Below are positions 7,009 through 14,382 of a stretch of 16,278 nucleotides of DNA, in pieces (position 1 is the first letter of the stretch; each line of letters begins with the position of its first letter). The translations under genes and the position numbers were made by a program. The notes beneath the pieces are model-generated. The model was not told the origin of the DNA. It ran no database searches and saw nothing but the letters and a program-made list of their open reading frames with translations. Source of the DNA: Methylotenera sp. UBA6020 (GTDB lineage Bacteria > Pseudomonadota > Gammaproteobacteria > Burkholderiales > Methylophilaceae); NCBI GenBank assembly GCA_002429455.1, contig DIZU01000043.1:3714-19991 (forward strand), written 5' to 3'.

Positions 7009-9561
7009 ACTCGCGTCTAATTCCTGGTCGTCTGTTTCAACAATTTTTTCAAGCCCTGAAAGTTTCTCACCTTCACCCAAGTTGATTAAAGTCACGCCTT
7101 GTGTAGCACGGCCTAACTCACGAATTTCTTTAACACGGGTACGAATCAACACGCCACCAGTGGTGATGAGCATAATTTCATCGTCATCATTCACTAATTT
7201 AGCGGCAACCACCAAGCCATTACGTTCACTCGTTGCAATGGCTTTAACACCTTGCGTCCCGCGGCCTGAATGGCGGAAGTCAGCCAGTGCCGTACGTTTG
7301 CCGTAGCCATTTTCGGTAGCTACCAACACGGTTTGTTTGTCGTCATCAGCGATCAATAGTGACAATACTTGCTGCTTAACTTGTAGCTTCATGCCTCGTA
7401 CACCGCGGGTGTTACGCCCCATGCCACGTACATCTTCTTCATCAAACCAAACGGCTTTGCCGCCGTTAGAAATCAATATAATATCGTTTGCGCCATTAGT
7501 AATTTCAGCACCAATCAAATAATCATTATCATCTAAATTGATGGCGATAATGCCTGATTTACGCGGGTTGGCAAATTCCACCAGTGCGGTTTTCTTCACG
7601 GTACCAAGCGCCGTTGCCATAAAAATAAAGTGGTTTTCGTCAAATTCTTTTACTGACAGTATGGCGTTGATTTTCTCGCCTTCTTCAAGCGGGAAGAGAT
7701 TCACAATCGGCTTACCACGGCCAATACGGCTACCTTGCGGCACCTCATAGACTTTTAGCCAATACACACGTCCGCGACTACTAAAACACAGAATGTAATC
7801 GTGCGTGTTCGCCACAAACATTTTGTCGATGAAATCATCTTCTTTGGTTGGTGCAGCCTGCTTACCACGGCCACCGCGGCGTTGCGCACGGTATTCGTCC
7901 AACGGTTGCGATTTCACGTAACCAGTATGTGAAAGTGTTACTACTACGTCTTGCGGTGTGATCAAATCTTCTAATGATAAATCTTGCGCATTGACGACAA
8001 TTTCACTGCGTCGTTTATCACCGAACTGCTTTCTTATTTCAGTGAGCTCATCGCTAATGATAGTAGTTACACGCGATGGCGTGGCTAATATATTGAGTAA
8101 GTCAGCAATAATCTCCATCACCTCTTTGTATTCGCTCACAATTTTGTCTTGCTCAAGACCTGTTAAGCGTTGCAGACGCATTTGCAAGATTTCTTGGGCT
8201 TGCACATCGCTTAATTTATAGCCGCTTGGTGATAAGCCAAAATCTACTGATAATCCTTCAGGACGTGAGGCTTCCATCGCCGCACGTTTGAGCATTTCTT
8301 CCACCACGGGTGATTGCCAAGTGCGTGCCATCAAGTCTATTTTAGCTTCGGGTGGCGTTGGCGCGGCTTTAATTAGCGCAATCATGTCATCTACATTGGC
8401 CAGTGCGACAGCTAAACCTTCTAATACATGGCCGCGCGCACGCGCTTTTTTCAGCTCAAACACCGTGCGACGCGTGATAACTTCACGGCGATGGCGTAAA
8501 AACGCCTCCAGCATTTGTTTAAGGTTCAGCAGGCGTGGCTGACCATCCAGCAAGGCCACCATATTCATACCAAACGTGTCTTGCAACTGCGTTTGCTTGT
8601 AAAGGTTGTTTAGCACAACTTCAGCGATTTCGCCGCGTTTAAGTTCGATCACTACGCGCATGCCGGATTTATCTGACTCGTCGCGCAAATCGGAAATACC
8701 TTCGATTTTTTTCTCGTTAACCAGTTCAGCGATTTTTTCAACGAAGGTTTTTTTGTTTACTTGGTACGGCAACTCGTCGACGATCAAGGCTTGGCGACCG
8801 CCGCGCTCTAAATCTTCCACATGCGTACGACCACGCATCACCACACGACCGCGACCAGTGCGATAACCTTCTTTTACGCCTACTGTGCCGTAGATAATAC
8901 CTGCGGTTGGAAAATCTGGGGCTGGCACTAACTCAATCAGCTCTTCAATACCCATATCAGGGTCTTTAAGTAACGCAAAGCATGCATCTAACACTTCGTT
9001 TAGATTATGTGGCGGAATATTGGTCGCCATACCCACGGCAATACCTGAACTACCGTTAATCAGCAAGTTTGGGATACGCGCAGGCATGATCAGCGGCTCA
9101 TTCTCGCTGCCATCGTAGTTCGGACCAAAATCCACGGTTTCTTTGTCAATATCGGCTAATAACTCGTGTGCAATTTTCGACATACGGATTTCGGTATAAC
9201 GCATAGCCGCCGCGTTATCACCATCCACAGAACCAAAGTTACCTTGTCCATCCACCAGCATGTAACGTAATGAAAAGTCTTGCGCCATACGTACGATGGT
9301 GTCATACACAGCCGTATCGCCATGTGGATGGTACTTACCAATCACATCACCGACGATACGTGCCGATTTTTTGTATGGTTTGTTGTAGTCGTTGGATAGC
9401 TCATGCATCGCAAACAAAACACGCCTGTGCACAGGCTTCAAACCATCACGCACATCGGGTAAAGCACGGCCTACAATTACGCTCATTGCGTAATCAAGGT
9501 ATGACCGACGCATCTCATCTTCTAAGCTGATTGGCAGGGTTTCTTTAGCGAATTGATCCAT
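6991..9561 (-). CDS. gyrA: DNA gyrase subunit A
   Basis: GyrA is the breakage-reunion subunit of the type II topoisomerase that introduces negative supercoils. The 856-residue sequence is full length (E. coli 875). Its N-terminal numbering equals that of E. coli: the catalytic tyrosine is Y122 in [10 protein letters not shown]. The quinolone-determining region reads [16 protein letters not shown], with T83 where E. coli has Ser, and D87 kept. The GyrA box QRRGGRGK at 560-567, which marks true gyrase rather than topoisomerase IV ParC, is present. It is followed by the repeating blades of the C-terminal DNA-wrapping domain and a short acidic tail. gyrA heads the gyrA-serC-pheA group. No good Shine-Dalgarno sequence precedes the ATG. 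Confidence 0.98.
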   Translation of the reverse strand: MDQFAKETLPISLEDEMRRSYLDYAMSVIVGRALPDVRDGLKPVHRRVLFAMHELSNDYNKPYKKSARIVGDVIGKYHPHGDTAVYDTIVRMAQDFSLRYMLVDGQGNFGSVDGDNAAAMRYTEIRMSKIAHELLADIDKETVDFGPNYDGSENEPLIMPARIPNLLINGSSGIAVGMATNIPPHNLNEVLDACFALLKDPDMGIEELIELVPAPDFPTAGIIYGTVGVKEGYRTGRGRVVMRGRTHVEDLERGGRQALIVDELPYQVNKKTFVEKIAELVNEKKIEGISDLRDESDKSGMRVVIELKRGEIAEVVLNNLYKQTQLQDTFGMNMVALLDGQPRLLNLKQMLEAFLRHRREVITRRTVFELKKARARGHVLEGLAVALANVDDMIALIKAAPTPPEAKIDLMARTWQSPVVEEMLKRAAMEASRPEGLSVDFGLSPSGYKLSDVQAQEILQMRLQRLTGLEQDKIVSEYKEVMEIIADLLNILATPSRVTTIISDELTEIRKQFGDKRRSEIVVNAQDLSLEDLITPQDVVVTLSHTGYVKSQPLDEYRAQRRGGRGKQAAPTKEDDFIDKMFVANTHDYILCFSSRGRVYWLKVYEVPQGSRIGRGKPIVNLFPLEEGEKINAILSVKEFDENHFIFMATALGTVKKTALVEFANPRKSGIIAINLDDNDYLIGAEITNGANDIILISNGGKAVWFDEEDVRGMGRNTRGVRGMKLQVKQQVLSLLIADDDKQTVLVATENGYGKRTALADFRHSGRGTQGVKAIATSERNGLVVAAKLVNDDDEIMLITTGGVLIRTRVKEIRELGRATQGVTLINLGEGEKLSGLEKIVETDDQELDASDKSQE

Positions 9562-9674
9562 GTTTAGACTAACTTATAATAGTTTTTATATGACGCAAAT
9601 TTTAGCATGATTAGCCTATGGATTAGTGGATTTAACCACACTTTTCACGTTGCTTTTTAATGTAGAAATTGGCA

Positions 9675-9704
9675 TTAATAGACATTCACATTGTTCGCCG
9701 TCAA
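9675..9704 (-). promoter_or_regulatory. Candidate sigma-70 promoter for gyrA
   Basis: On the minus strand TTGACG (9699-9704) and TATTAA (9675-9680) are 18 bp apart, resembling -35 and -10 boxes. The start of transcription would fall near 9667-9669, giving a leader of about 105 bases before the gyrA ATG. It lies in the 214-bp spacer after tpiA, where I see no other gene and no tpiA terminator. Confidence 0.45.
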
Positions 9705-9775
9705 GGTCATTTGTGGATGGTATTTTTACATCGACTTGCTTGTGTTGTTTTATTTCAGTTGCCGGGCTTCATTCT

Positions 9776-10540
9776 TCAACCCAACCTACGCGCTGCTACT
9801 TGACATATTGCCACAAACTCATCGGTGTTGAGTGACGCGCCACCTACCAAGCCACCATCAATGTCAGGCATAGAAAAAAGCTTGGCAGCGTTATCGGCTT
9901 TAACACTACCGCCATAGAGTATCTTAATATTTTTGGCTACTTCAGCATCTAACATTTCAATGTGCCCGCGTAAAAAACTTAATACATTTTGCGCGTGTTC
10001 TGGTGATGCAGCTTTGCCTGTACCGATTGCCCACACAGGTTCGTAAGCAAGTACACCTCTTGCTAAGTTTTTTACACCAATCTCGCTAATGACTGCGTTG
10101 AGTTGCCTAATGGTGACAAGATCGGTAATGCCTTCTTCATATTCAGCTAAGGTCTCGCCCATACAAAAAATTGGCTTTAACCCCGCTTTAATGGCGACTT
10201 CAAAGCGCTCACCTATGGAGTGGTCAGTATCATGCCCGCGCTGGCGACGTTCAGAATGGCCAATGATGACATATTCACAACCAAACTCGACTAGCATGCT
10301 TGGTGAGACTGAGCCAGTGTAAGCGCCAGATTCAAAACGGCTCATATTTTGACCACCCCATGCAATTGGGCTGCCGTTTAAGATGGCTTCAGCTTGAAAT
10401 AAATATGGATGCGGCACGCACACCGCATAATCGGCATGTTGGTAGTCATGAGTCCCTGCCAACAAGCCCTCTAAAAAGGCTTTATTGCTAGGTAGTGACC
10501 CGTTCATTTTTCGGTTAGCGACTACCAACTTACGTCTCAT
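9776..10540 (-). CDS. tpiA: Triosephosphate isomerase (with Arg in the N-W-K active-site motif)
   Basis: The enzyme interconverts dihydroxyacetone phosphate and glyceraldehyde 3-phosphate as a cytoplasmic dimer. The 254-residue protein keeps all catalytic residues: N9 and K11, H95 in VIIGHSERR, and E167 in AYEPVWAIGTG. The phosphate-gripping loop AIGTGKAASPEHAQ and the segments ILYGGSVKADN and GGLVGGASL are also present. The oddity is the N-terminal motif, here ANRKMNG instead of the usual GNWKMNG: Trp is replaced by Arg10. The active site is otherwise whole, so I expect a working enzyme. A Shine-Dalgarno AGAGGG lies 7 bases before the ATG. In many betaproteobacteria tpiA is followed by secG and the nuo genes; here gyrA follows instead. 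Confidence 0.96.
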   Translation of the reverse strand: MRRKLVVANRKMNGSLPSNKAFLEGLLAGTHDYQHADYAVCVPHPYLFQAEAILNGSPIAWGGQNMSRFESGAYTGSVSPSMLVEFGCEYVIIGHSERRQRGHDTDHSIGERFEVAIKAGLKPIFCMGETLAEYEEGITDLVTIRQLNAVISEIGVKNLARGVLAYEPVWAIGTGKAASPEHAQNVLSFLRGHIEMLDAEVAKNIKILYGGSVKADNAAKLFSMPDIDGGLVGGASLNTDEFVAICQVAARRLG

Positions 10541-10566
10541 TCCACATCCCTCTAGCCCGCGTAGGT

Positions 10567-10594
10567 TGTGCTGAACTTTGCGAGGCTCAGCACA
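10567..10594. promoter_or_regulatory. 8-bp perfect hairpin in the tpiA leader, with a TATAAT upstream
   Basis: TGTGCTGA (10567-10574) pairs with TCAGCACA (10587-10594) around a 12-base loop, ending 26 bp before the tpiA ATG on the minus strand. It lacks a T run, so it is unlikely to be a terminator. It may be a translational or message-stability element. Further upstream a perfect -10 box TATAAT occurs at 10629-10634 (minus strand), but no fair -35 box is found at 16-18 bp. Confidence 0.4.
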
Positions 10595-10695
10595 TCACTA
10601 TCATTAACGATTGCTTAATAGTAAATTCATTATAATGGGTGGCGTATTTGTTGGGCTTCATTTTATTCTGCGACACACCGACCAGATTGCTTAAG

Positions 10696-11928
10696 TTATG
10701 TTGTTAAAAAAGCCAAATCTGCTTTTATATCTTCGATGTGCTCTAAACCTACAGCAATTCTTATCAAGCCATCACCAATACCTGCCGCTACACGCGCTTC
10801 TGCTGTCACTCGGCTATGCGTAGTAGTGGCTGGATGCGTAATAGTACTTTTTGCATCACCTAAATTGGCGGTAATTGAAATCATTTGCGTCGCATCAATC
10901 AACTGCCAAGCTGCTTGCTGCACGGTTTGACCTGATTTTGGTTTCACTTCGAAGCTCACAATGCCGCCGCCATTACTTTGCTGTAGCATGGCAAGCACAT
11001 GTTGCGGATGTGACTGTAGACCAGGGTAATATACGCGCGCAACTTGCGGTTGCGTCTCTAGCCATGTTGCCAAAGCCAGCGCATTTCGAGCATGGGCCTC
11101 CATGCGAACGTAGAGTGTTTCCAACCCTTTTAAGAACACCCAAGCGTTAAACGCGCTCATGGTCACGCCAGCGGTGCGTAAAAAGCCATACACCGGCTCC
11201 ATGAGAACCTTGCTGCCGAGTACTGCACCGCCTAAGCATCGGCCCTGTCCGTCTATATATTTGGTTGCCGAATGGATAATAATGTCTGCGCCCAATTGCA
11301 ATGGCTTTTGAATCGCGGGAGTGCAAAAGCAGTTATCCACCACCAAAAGTGCGCCGCTTTCATGTGCAATGTCCGCCAGTGCTTGAATATCACAGACTTC
11401 CGTGAGCGGATTAGACGGCGTTTCTACAAAAAATAGTTTGGTTTTTGACGTAACAGCAGTTTGCCATTCGTCGGGGTTAGTCAACGAGACAAATGTGACC
11501 TCCAAGCCCCATCGCTTTAAGATATTACCGAACAACTGCACGCTGGTACCAAAAATACTGCGCGACGCAACAACATGATCGCCTGCAGAACATAAACCCA
11601 TTACACAGGCCAAAATTGCGGACATCCCACTGGAAGTAGCCACACACTGCTCTGCGCCCTCTAAAGCCGCCAGTTTATTTTGAAACATGGTTACCGTAGG
11701 GTTAGTAAAGCGCGAGTAAATATTACCCGGCTCTGTGCCACCAAAGCGTGCAGCAGCTTGGGCTGCACTTTGAAACCTGAAGCTTGAATTTAAAAACAAA
11801 GCTTCTGAGTTTTCGCCAAATTCGGTTGTCTCACTACCAGCACGCACACTGAGTGTTTCTGGGTGGTATTGTTGTGCTTTTAAGTATTTTTTATCCAACG
11901 GTTCTTTATCCGACTGTTCTTTATTCAT
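10696..11928 (-). CDS. metZ: O-succinylhomoserine sulfhydrylase (MetZ)
   Basis: This is a 410-residue PLP enzyme of the Cys/Met metabolism family. MetZ makes homocysteine directly from O-succinylhomoserine and sulfide in methionine synthesis. Visible segments are YSRFTNPTV, ATSSGMSAILA, VETPSNPLTEVCDI, VVDNCFCTPAIQKPLQLGAD and HSATKYIDGQGRCLGG. In the last, the lysine (K223 from this start) is the PLP-binding residue, and the IDGQGR form is typical of MetZ rather than MetB or MetC. The open frame extends to an ATG at 11967. That codon touches the T-tail of a terminator and has no ribosome binding site, so I choose the ATG at 11926-11928, preceded by TTGAGATTACT. The SAM-II riboswitch upstream gives independent support for a methionine-pathway role. 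Confidence 0.9.
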   Translation of the reverse strand: MNKEQSDKEPLDKKYLKAQQYHPETLSVRAGSETTEFGENSEALFLNSSFRFQSAAQAAARFGGTEPGNIYSRFTNPTVTMFQNKLAALEGAEQCVATSSGMSAILACVMGLCSAGDHVVASRSIFGTSVQLFGNILKRWGLEVTFVSLTNPDEWQTAVTSKTKLFFVETPSNPLTEVCDIQALADIAHESGALLVVDNCFCTPAIQKPLQLGADIIIHSATKYIDGQGRCLGGAVLGSKVLMEPVYGFLRTAGVTMSAFNAWVFLKGLETLYVRMEAHARNALALATWLETQPQVARVYYPGLQSHPQHVLAMLQQSNGGGIVSFEVKPKSGQTVQQAAWQLIDATQMISITANLGDAKSTITHPATTTHSRVTAEARVAAGIGDGLIRIAVGLEHIEDIKADLAFLTT

Positions 11929-11968
11929 AGTAATCTCAATTTGACTTAGCTCAATCTTAACGCGCATT

Positions 11969-12004
11969 AAAAAACCCGTTAAGCAATTTATGCTAAAACG
12001 GGTT
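11969..12004 (-). terminator. Intrinsic terminator of the metZ riboswitch (also after purF)
   Basis: On the minus strand AACCCGTT (11997-12004) pairs with AACGGGTT (11973-11980). An inner AGCA/TGCT stem (11982-11985 with 11991-11994) extends it, and TTTTTT (11969-11974) overlaps and follows the 3' arm. It stands 8 bases after the SAM-II aptamer and 40 bases before the metZ start. The plus strand also has a T run after the hairpin, so it may work in both directions. The alternative helix 12016-12023 with 11992-11999 (GCTAAAGC with GTTTTAGC, one G-U pair) would break its 5' arm and act as an antiterminator. Confidence 0.88.
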
Positions 12005-12011
12005 CTTTTTT

Positions 12012-12090
12012 ACTCGCTTTAGCTGTATTTATAATGCGCCCGCAAGCTGAGTGTGGCCTTGATTAATGTTGGCAAACTCAAATCAGCGCA
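12012..12090 (-). ncRNA. SAM-II (metA-type) riboswitch aptamer with enlarged L1 insert
   Basis: On the minus strand the conserved SAM-II order is present. P1 5' arm TGCGC (12086-12090) is followed by TGATTT (12080-12085), then TTGC (12042-12045). P1 3' arm GCGCA (12035-12039) is followed by TATAAATACAGCTAAA (12018-12033 or so). The H-type pseudoknot can be drawn: ACTC (12049-12052) with GAGT (12012-12015), GCTT (12044-12047) with AAGC (12016-12019), and GC (12042-12043) with GC (12022-12023). From memory of the crystallised metX SAM-II RNA, the GCGCUGAUUU, UUGC and AUAAAUGUAGCUAAA blocks match closely. The main difference is about 27 extra bases between L1 and the P2 5' arm. SAM-II RNAs bind S-adenosylmethionine and turn off methionine-synthesis genes, which fits metZ downstream. 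Confidence 0.85.
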
Positions 12091-12095
12091 ATTTC

Positions 12096-12124
12096 ATGCT
12101 AGACCTTACTTTACATCGAGTCAA
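12096..12124 (-). promoter_or_regulatory. Sigma-70-like promoter for the metZ riboswitch transcript
   Basis: On the minus strand TTGACT (12119-12124) and TAGCAT (12096-12101) are separated by exactly 17 bp. The predicted transcript start, near 12089-12091, coincides with the first base of the SAM-II aptamer. This agreement makes both calls stronger. The promoter lies 45 bp after the purF stop, so metZ has its own transcript. Confidence 0.7.
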
Positions 12125-12168
12125 GCATGAATAATATTAACTTCAATAACAATCAATTGAAGCAAAGT

Positions 12169-13729
12169 TTACACACCCTCTTCTTCTAACTCTTCTTTTT
12201 CCAGATCTTCATTGGCGTTAATCAAGTTCAAATCCAGCTGTGTACTGGAATTTGTTGGTTTCTGATTTTTATTGACATCACCGCGTGCGGCCTCAATGTT
12301 CGCCAAGTATGCTTCACTAATATCCCCGGTAACATACTTGCCATCAAAGCATGAACAATCAAAAGCTTCGATGTTCGGATTGCTTAACTTAATATCATTC
12401 ACCAGCGCATCCAAGTCTTGGTAAATGAGTGCATCAGCGCCGATTTCTTTGCAGATTTCGTCATCAGTGCGTCCAGTTGCAAGTAATTCATCGCGGCTTG
12501 GCATGTCAATGCCATAAACGTTAGGAAAGCGCACAGGCGGTGCAGCAGAGGCGAAATACACTTTATTGGCACCAGCATCTCGTGCCATTTGTACAATTTG
12601 CTGCGAAGTAGTGCCGCGCACGATAGAGTCATCTACCAACAATACATTTTTACCTTTGAACTCTATCCCAATCGGATTGAGTTTTTGACGCACCGATTTT
12701 TTGCGTAAAGCTTGTCCAGGCATAATAAAAGTACGGCCAATATAACGATTTTTAATAAAACCTTCACGATAATCCAAGCCCAAGGCAATACCAACTTGCA
12801 AAGCGCTCGGACGGCTGGTGTCTGGAATTGGAATCACCACGTCAATTTTTTTATCAGCCCATTCCCGCTTAATTTTTTCAGCCAAACTGGTACCCATATC
12901 TAAACGGGTTTGATAGACAGAAACACCATCAATCACTGAGTCAGGGCGTGCTAAATATACATATTCAAAAATACAAGGATTCAGTTTTGGATTAACGGCA
13001 CATTGACGTGAAAAAAAGTTACCTTCCATATCAATAAATATAGCCTCGCCTGGTTCAACATCGCGCACCATTTTGAAACCCAACACATCTAAAGCAACAC
13101 TTTCAGAAGCAACAATATATTCGGTGCCTTTATCCGTTTCACCTTTACCAATCACCAATGGGCGTATGCCGTTTGGATCACGAAATGCAAGTAAGCCAAA
13201 ATTAGCAATCATTGCTACCACTGCATAAGCACCCTTGCAACGTTTATGCACACCAGCAACTGCATCAAAAGCCATATCGGGTATTAAGTACCGCGTTACG
13301 CGAAGTTTTTTCAATTTCATGCGCCAACACATTGAGCAACACTTCAGAGTCTGAACTAGTATTAATGTGACGCAAATCCTGGCGGAACATCTCTGATTTT
13401 AATTGTTCAGAATTAGTTAAATTACCGTTATGTCCGAGCACAATACCAAATGGAGAATTCACATAAAAAGGCTGTGCTTCTGCAGCATTAGAAGAACCGG
13501 CTGTAGGGTAACGTACATGCGCGATACCGGCATTACCAACCAAGCTACGCATGTGGCGAGTTTGAAATACATCCTTCACCAAGCCGTTGTTTTTATGCAT
13601 AAAGAATGTGTTACCGTCACACGTCACAATACCTGCAGCATCCTGCCCACGATGCTGCAATACCAGCAAACCGTCGTACAGCAACTGGTTAACCGGGTTT
13701 TTACCTACAATACCTATAATTCCGCACAT
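12169..13729 (-). pseudogene. purF: purF, amidophosphoribosyltransferase, split by a +1 frameshift
   Basis: PurF makes 5-phosphoribosylamine from PRPP and glutamine, the first step of purine synthesis. The first frame (13729-13265) gives MCGIIGIVG with the nucleophile C2, then [26 protein letters not shown] and [17 protein letters not shown], and stops at TGA 13265-13267. The family sequence continues in the next frame from about [23 protein letters not shown], through [13 protein letters not shown], the PRPP loop [13 protein letters not shown] and [12 protein letters not shown], to a stop at 12169. The whole is 1561 bases, one more than a multiple of three; removing one base restores a normal protein of about 519 residues. 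No other damage is visible, so a sequencing or assembly error is as likely as a true mutation. The ATG at 13332 in the second frame is internal, not a real start. AAGG precedes the true start. Confidence 0.9.
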
Positions 13730-13780
13730 GAATAAAGCCTTAAGTGATTAATTCTGTAATACAAAGATGCTGACATAACG

Positions 13781-13824
13781 TAACTATTCAAGTCTAAATA
13801 GTTAATTTAATTAATATTAATTAA
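13781..13824. repeat. AT-rich inverted repeats between cvpA and purF
   Basis: Two symmetrical elements fill this part of the 122-bp spacer. TAACTATT (13781-13788) pairs with AATAGTTA (13797-13804) around 8 bases. TTAATTAATATTAATTAA (13807-13824) is a perfect 18-bp palindrome. Neither has a terminator-like G/C core. They may be protein-binding sites in the purF promoter region or simple AT-rich sequence. I see no clear match to the E. coli PurR box. Confidence 0.5.
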
Positions 13825-13851
13825 CGCTTATAATTATTATGTATCGCTAAT

Positions 13852-14343
13852 CTAATCGTATTTAACATGCTTAGCAATGCTTATTGGTAACCAAGGTAAC
13901 ATACTGATTACCAATGCTTCAATTGGCGAGCTAAACATCGCGTTTCGCCAACGCGTATCCTTCGGGATATTTGTCAGCCCGGCTAAAAATACCAGCACAC
14001 AAACAATAAGTAGCCCACGAGCTAAACCAAAAAACGCACCTAATAAGCGATTGAGCCAGCCTAGACCGATCTTCTTAAAAATAACTGATAGTGCAATGGC
14101 CAATAAACTAGCTACCAGCAACGTCGCTAAAAATAACACTAAAAATGCGGCTAAAATACGCAAAGATTCGGTTGGGATATCTGCTGGCATCATAGGTAAT
14201 ATCTGATTGGTATAGGTTTTAGCTACATAAAATGCTGCCACCCACCCCAAAATTGCCAAAACTTCTCTCAACAAACCGCGCATCACACTCAACACGATGG
14301 ATAAGCCAATGATAGTGAGTACTACATAATCAAAAATCGTCAT
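13852..14343 (-). CDS. cvpA: CvpA family inner-membrane protein
   Basis: The 163-residue protein begins MTIFDYVVLTIIGLSIVLSV and has about four hydrophobic segments (roughly 5-21, 26-42, 62-88 and 101-123). It has the family's typical GLLREVLAILGW and LLGAFFGLARGLLIV patches. CvpA is named for its need in colicin V production in E. coli; its biochemical role is not settled, with envelope maintenance suggested. Length matches the family (about 160). The gene sits between dedD (39-bp spacer) and purF (122-bp spacer), the classic order in proteobacteria, which supports the call strongly. Confidence 0.93.
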   Translation of the reverse strand: MTIFDYVVLTIIGLSIVLSVMRGLLREVLAILGWVAAFYVAKTYTNQILPMMPADIPTESLRILAAFLVLFLATLLVASLLAIALSVIFKKIGLGWLNRLLGAFFGLARGLLIVCVLVFLAGLTNIPKDTRWRNAMFSSPIEALVISMLPWLPISIAKHVKYD

Positions 14344-14382
14344 GTATTTTTCTAGCTATTGGTCGAATCATTAAGCAGTGCA

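Noticed and set aside
9310..9320. Thr at GyrA position 83 as an acquired quinolone-resistance change
   Set aside because: Thr at this position is the native residue in several bacteria, so no resistance can be claimed from sequence alone.
7082..9530. Many plus-strand open frames of 60-90 codons across gyrA
   Set aside because: All overlap the intact gyrA gene in antisense and have Ser/Arg-rich composition typical of shadow frames.
9626..9835. 69-codon plus-strand open frame in the tpiA-gyrA spacer
   Set aside because: It runs into the tpiA coding sequence in antisense, has no ribosome binding site or recognisable similarity, and its Cys/His/Ser-rich product looks like translated non-coding sequence.
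10609..10694. ATTGCTTAA occurring several times in spacers (4719, 10610, 10686, and inverted at 11979) as a dispersed regulatory repeat
   Set aside because: It also occurs inside purF coding sequence (12379), is short and AT-rich, and its copies have no common placement relative to genes.
12012..12090. SAH or SAM-I riboswitch as the identity of the metZ leader
   Set aside because: The leader lacks the four-way junction of SAM-I and the known SAH core blocks, while the SAM-II blocks and pseudoknot fit in order.
13262..13275. Programmed +1 frameshift in purF at TTT TGA, as in prfB
   Set aside because: The TTT-TGA sequence resembles the prfB CTT-TGA site, but no AGGGGG-like element lies upstream. 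The family-like residues PDMAF are already encoded in the second frame before that point, so the shift most likely lies further 5' and is an indel.
13265..13332. Treating the two purF frames as two separate genes
   Set aside because: Neither half begins and ends at domain limits seen in family members, the second has only an internal ATG with no ribosome binding site, and one base restores a normal-length PurF.
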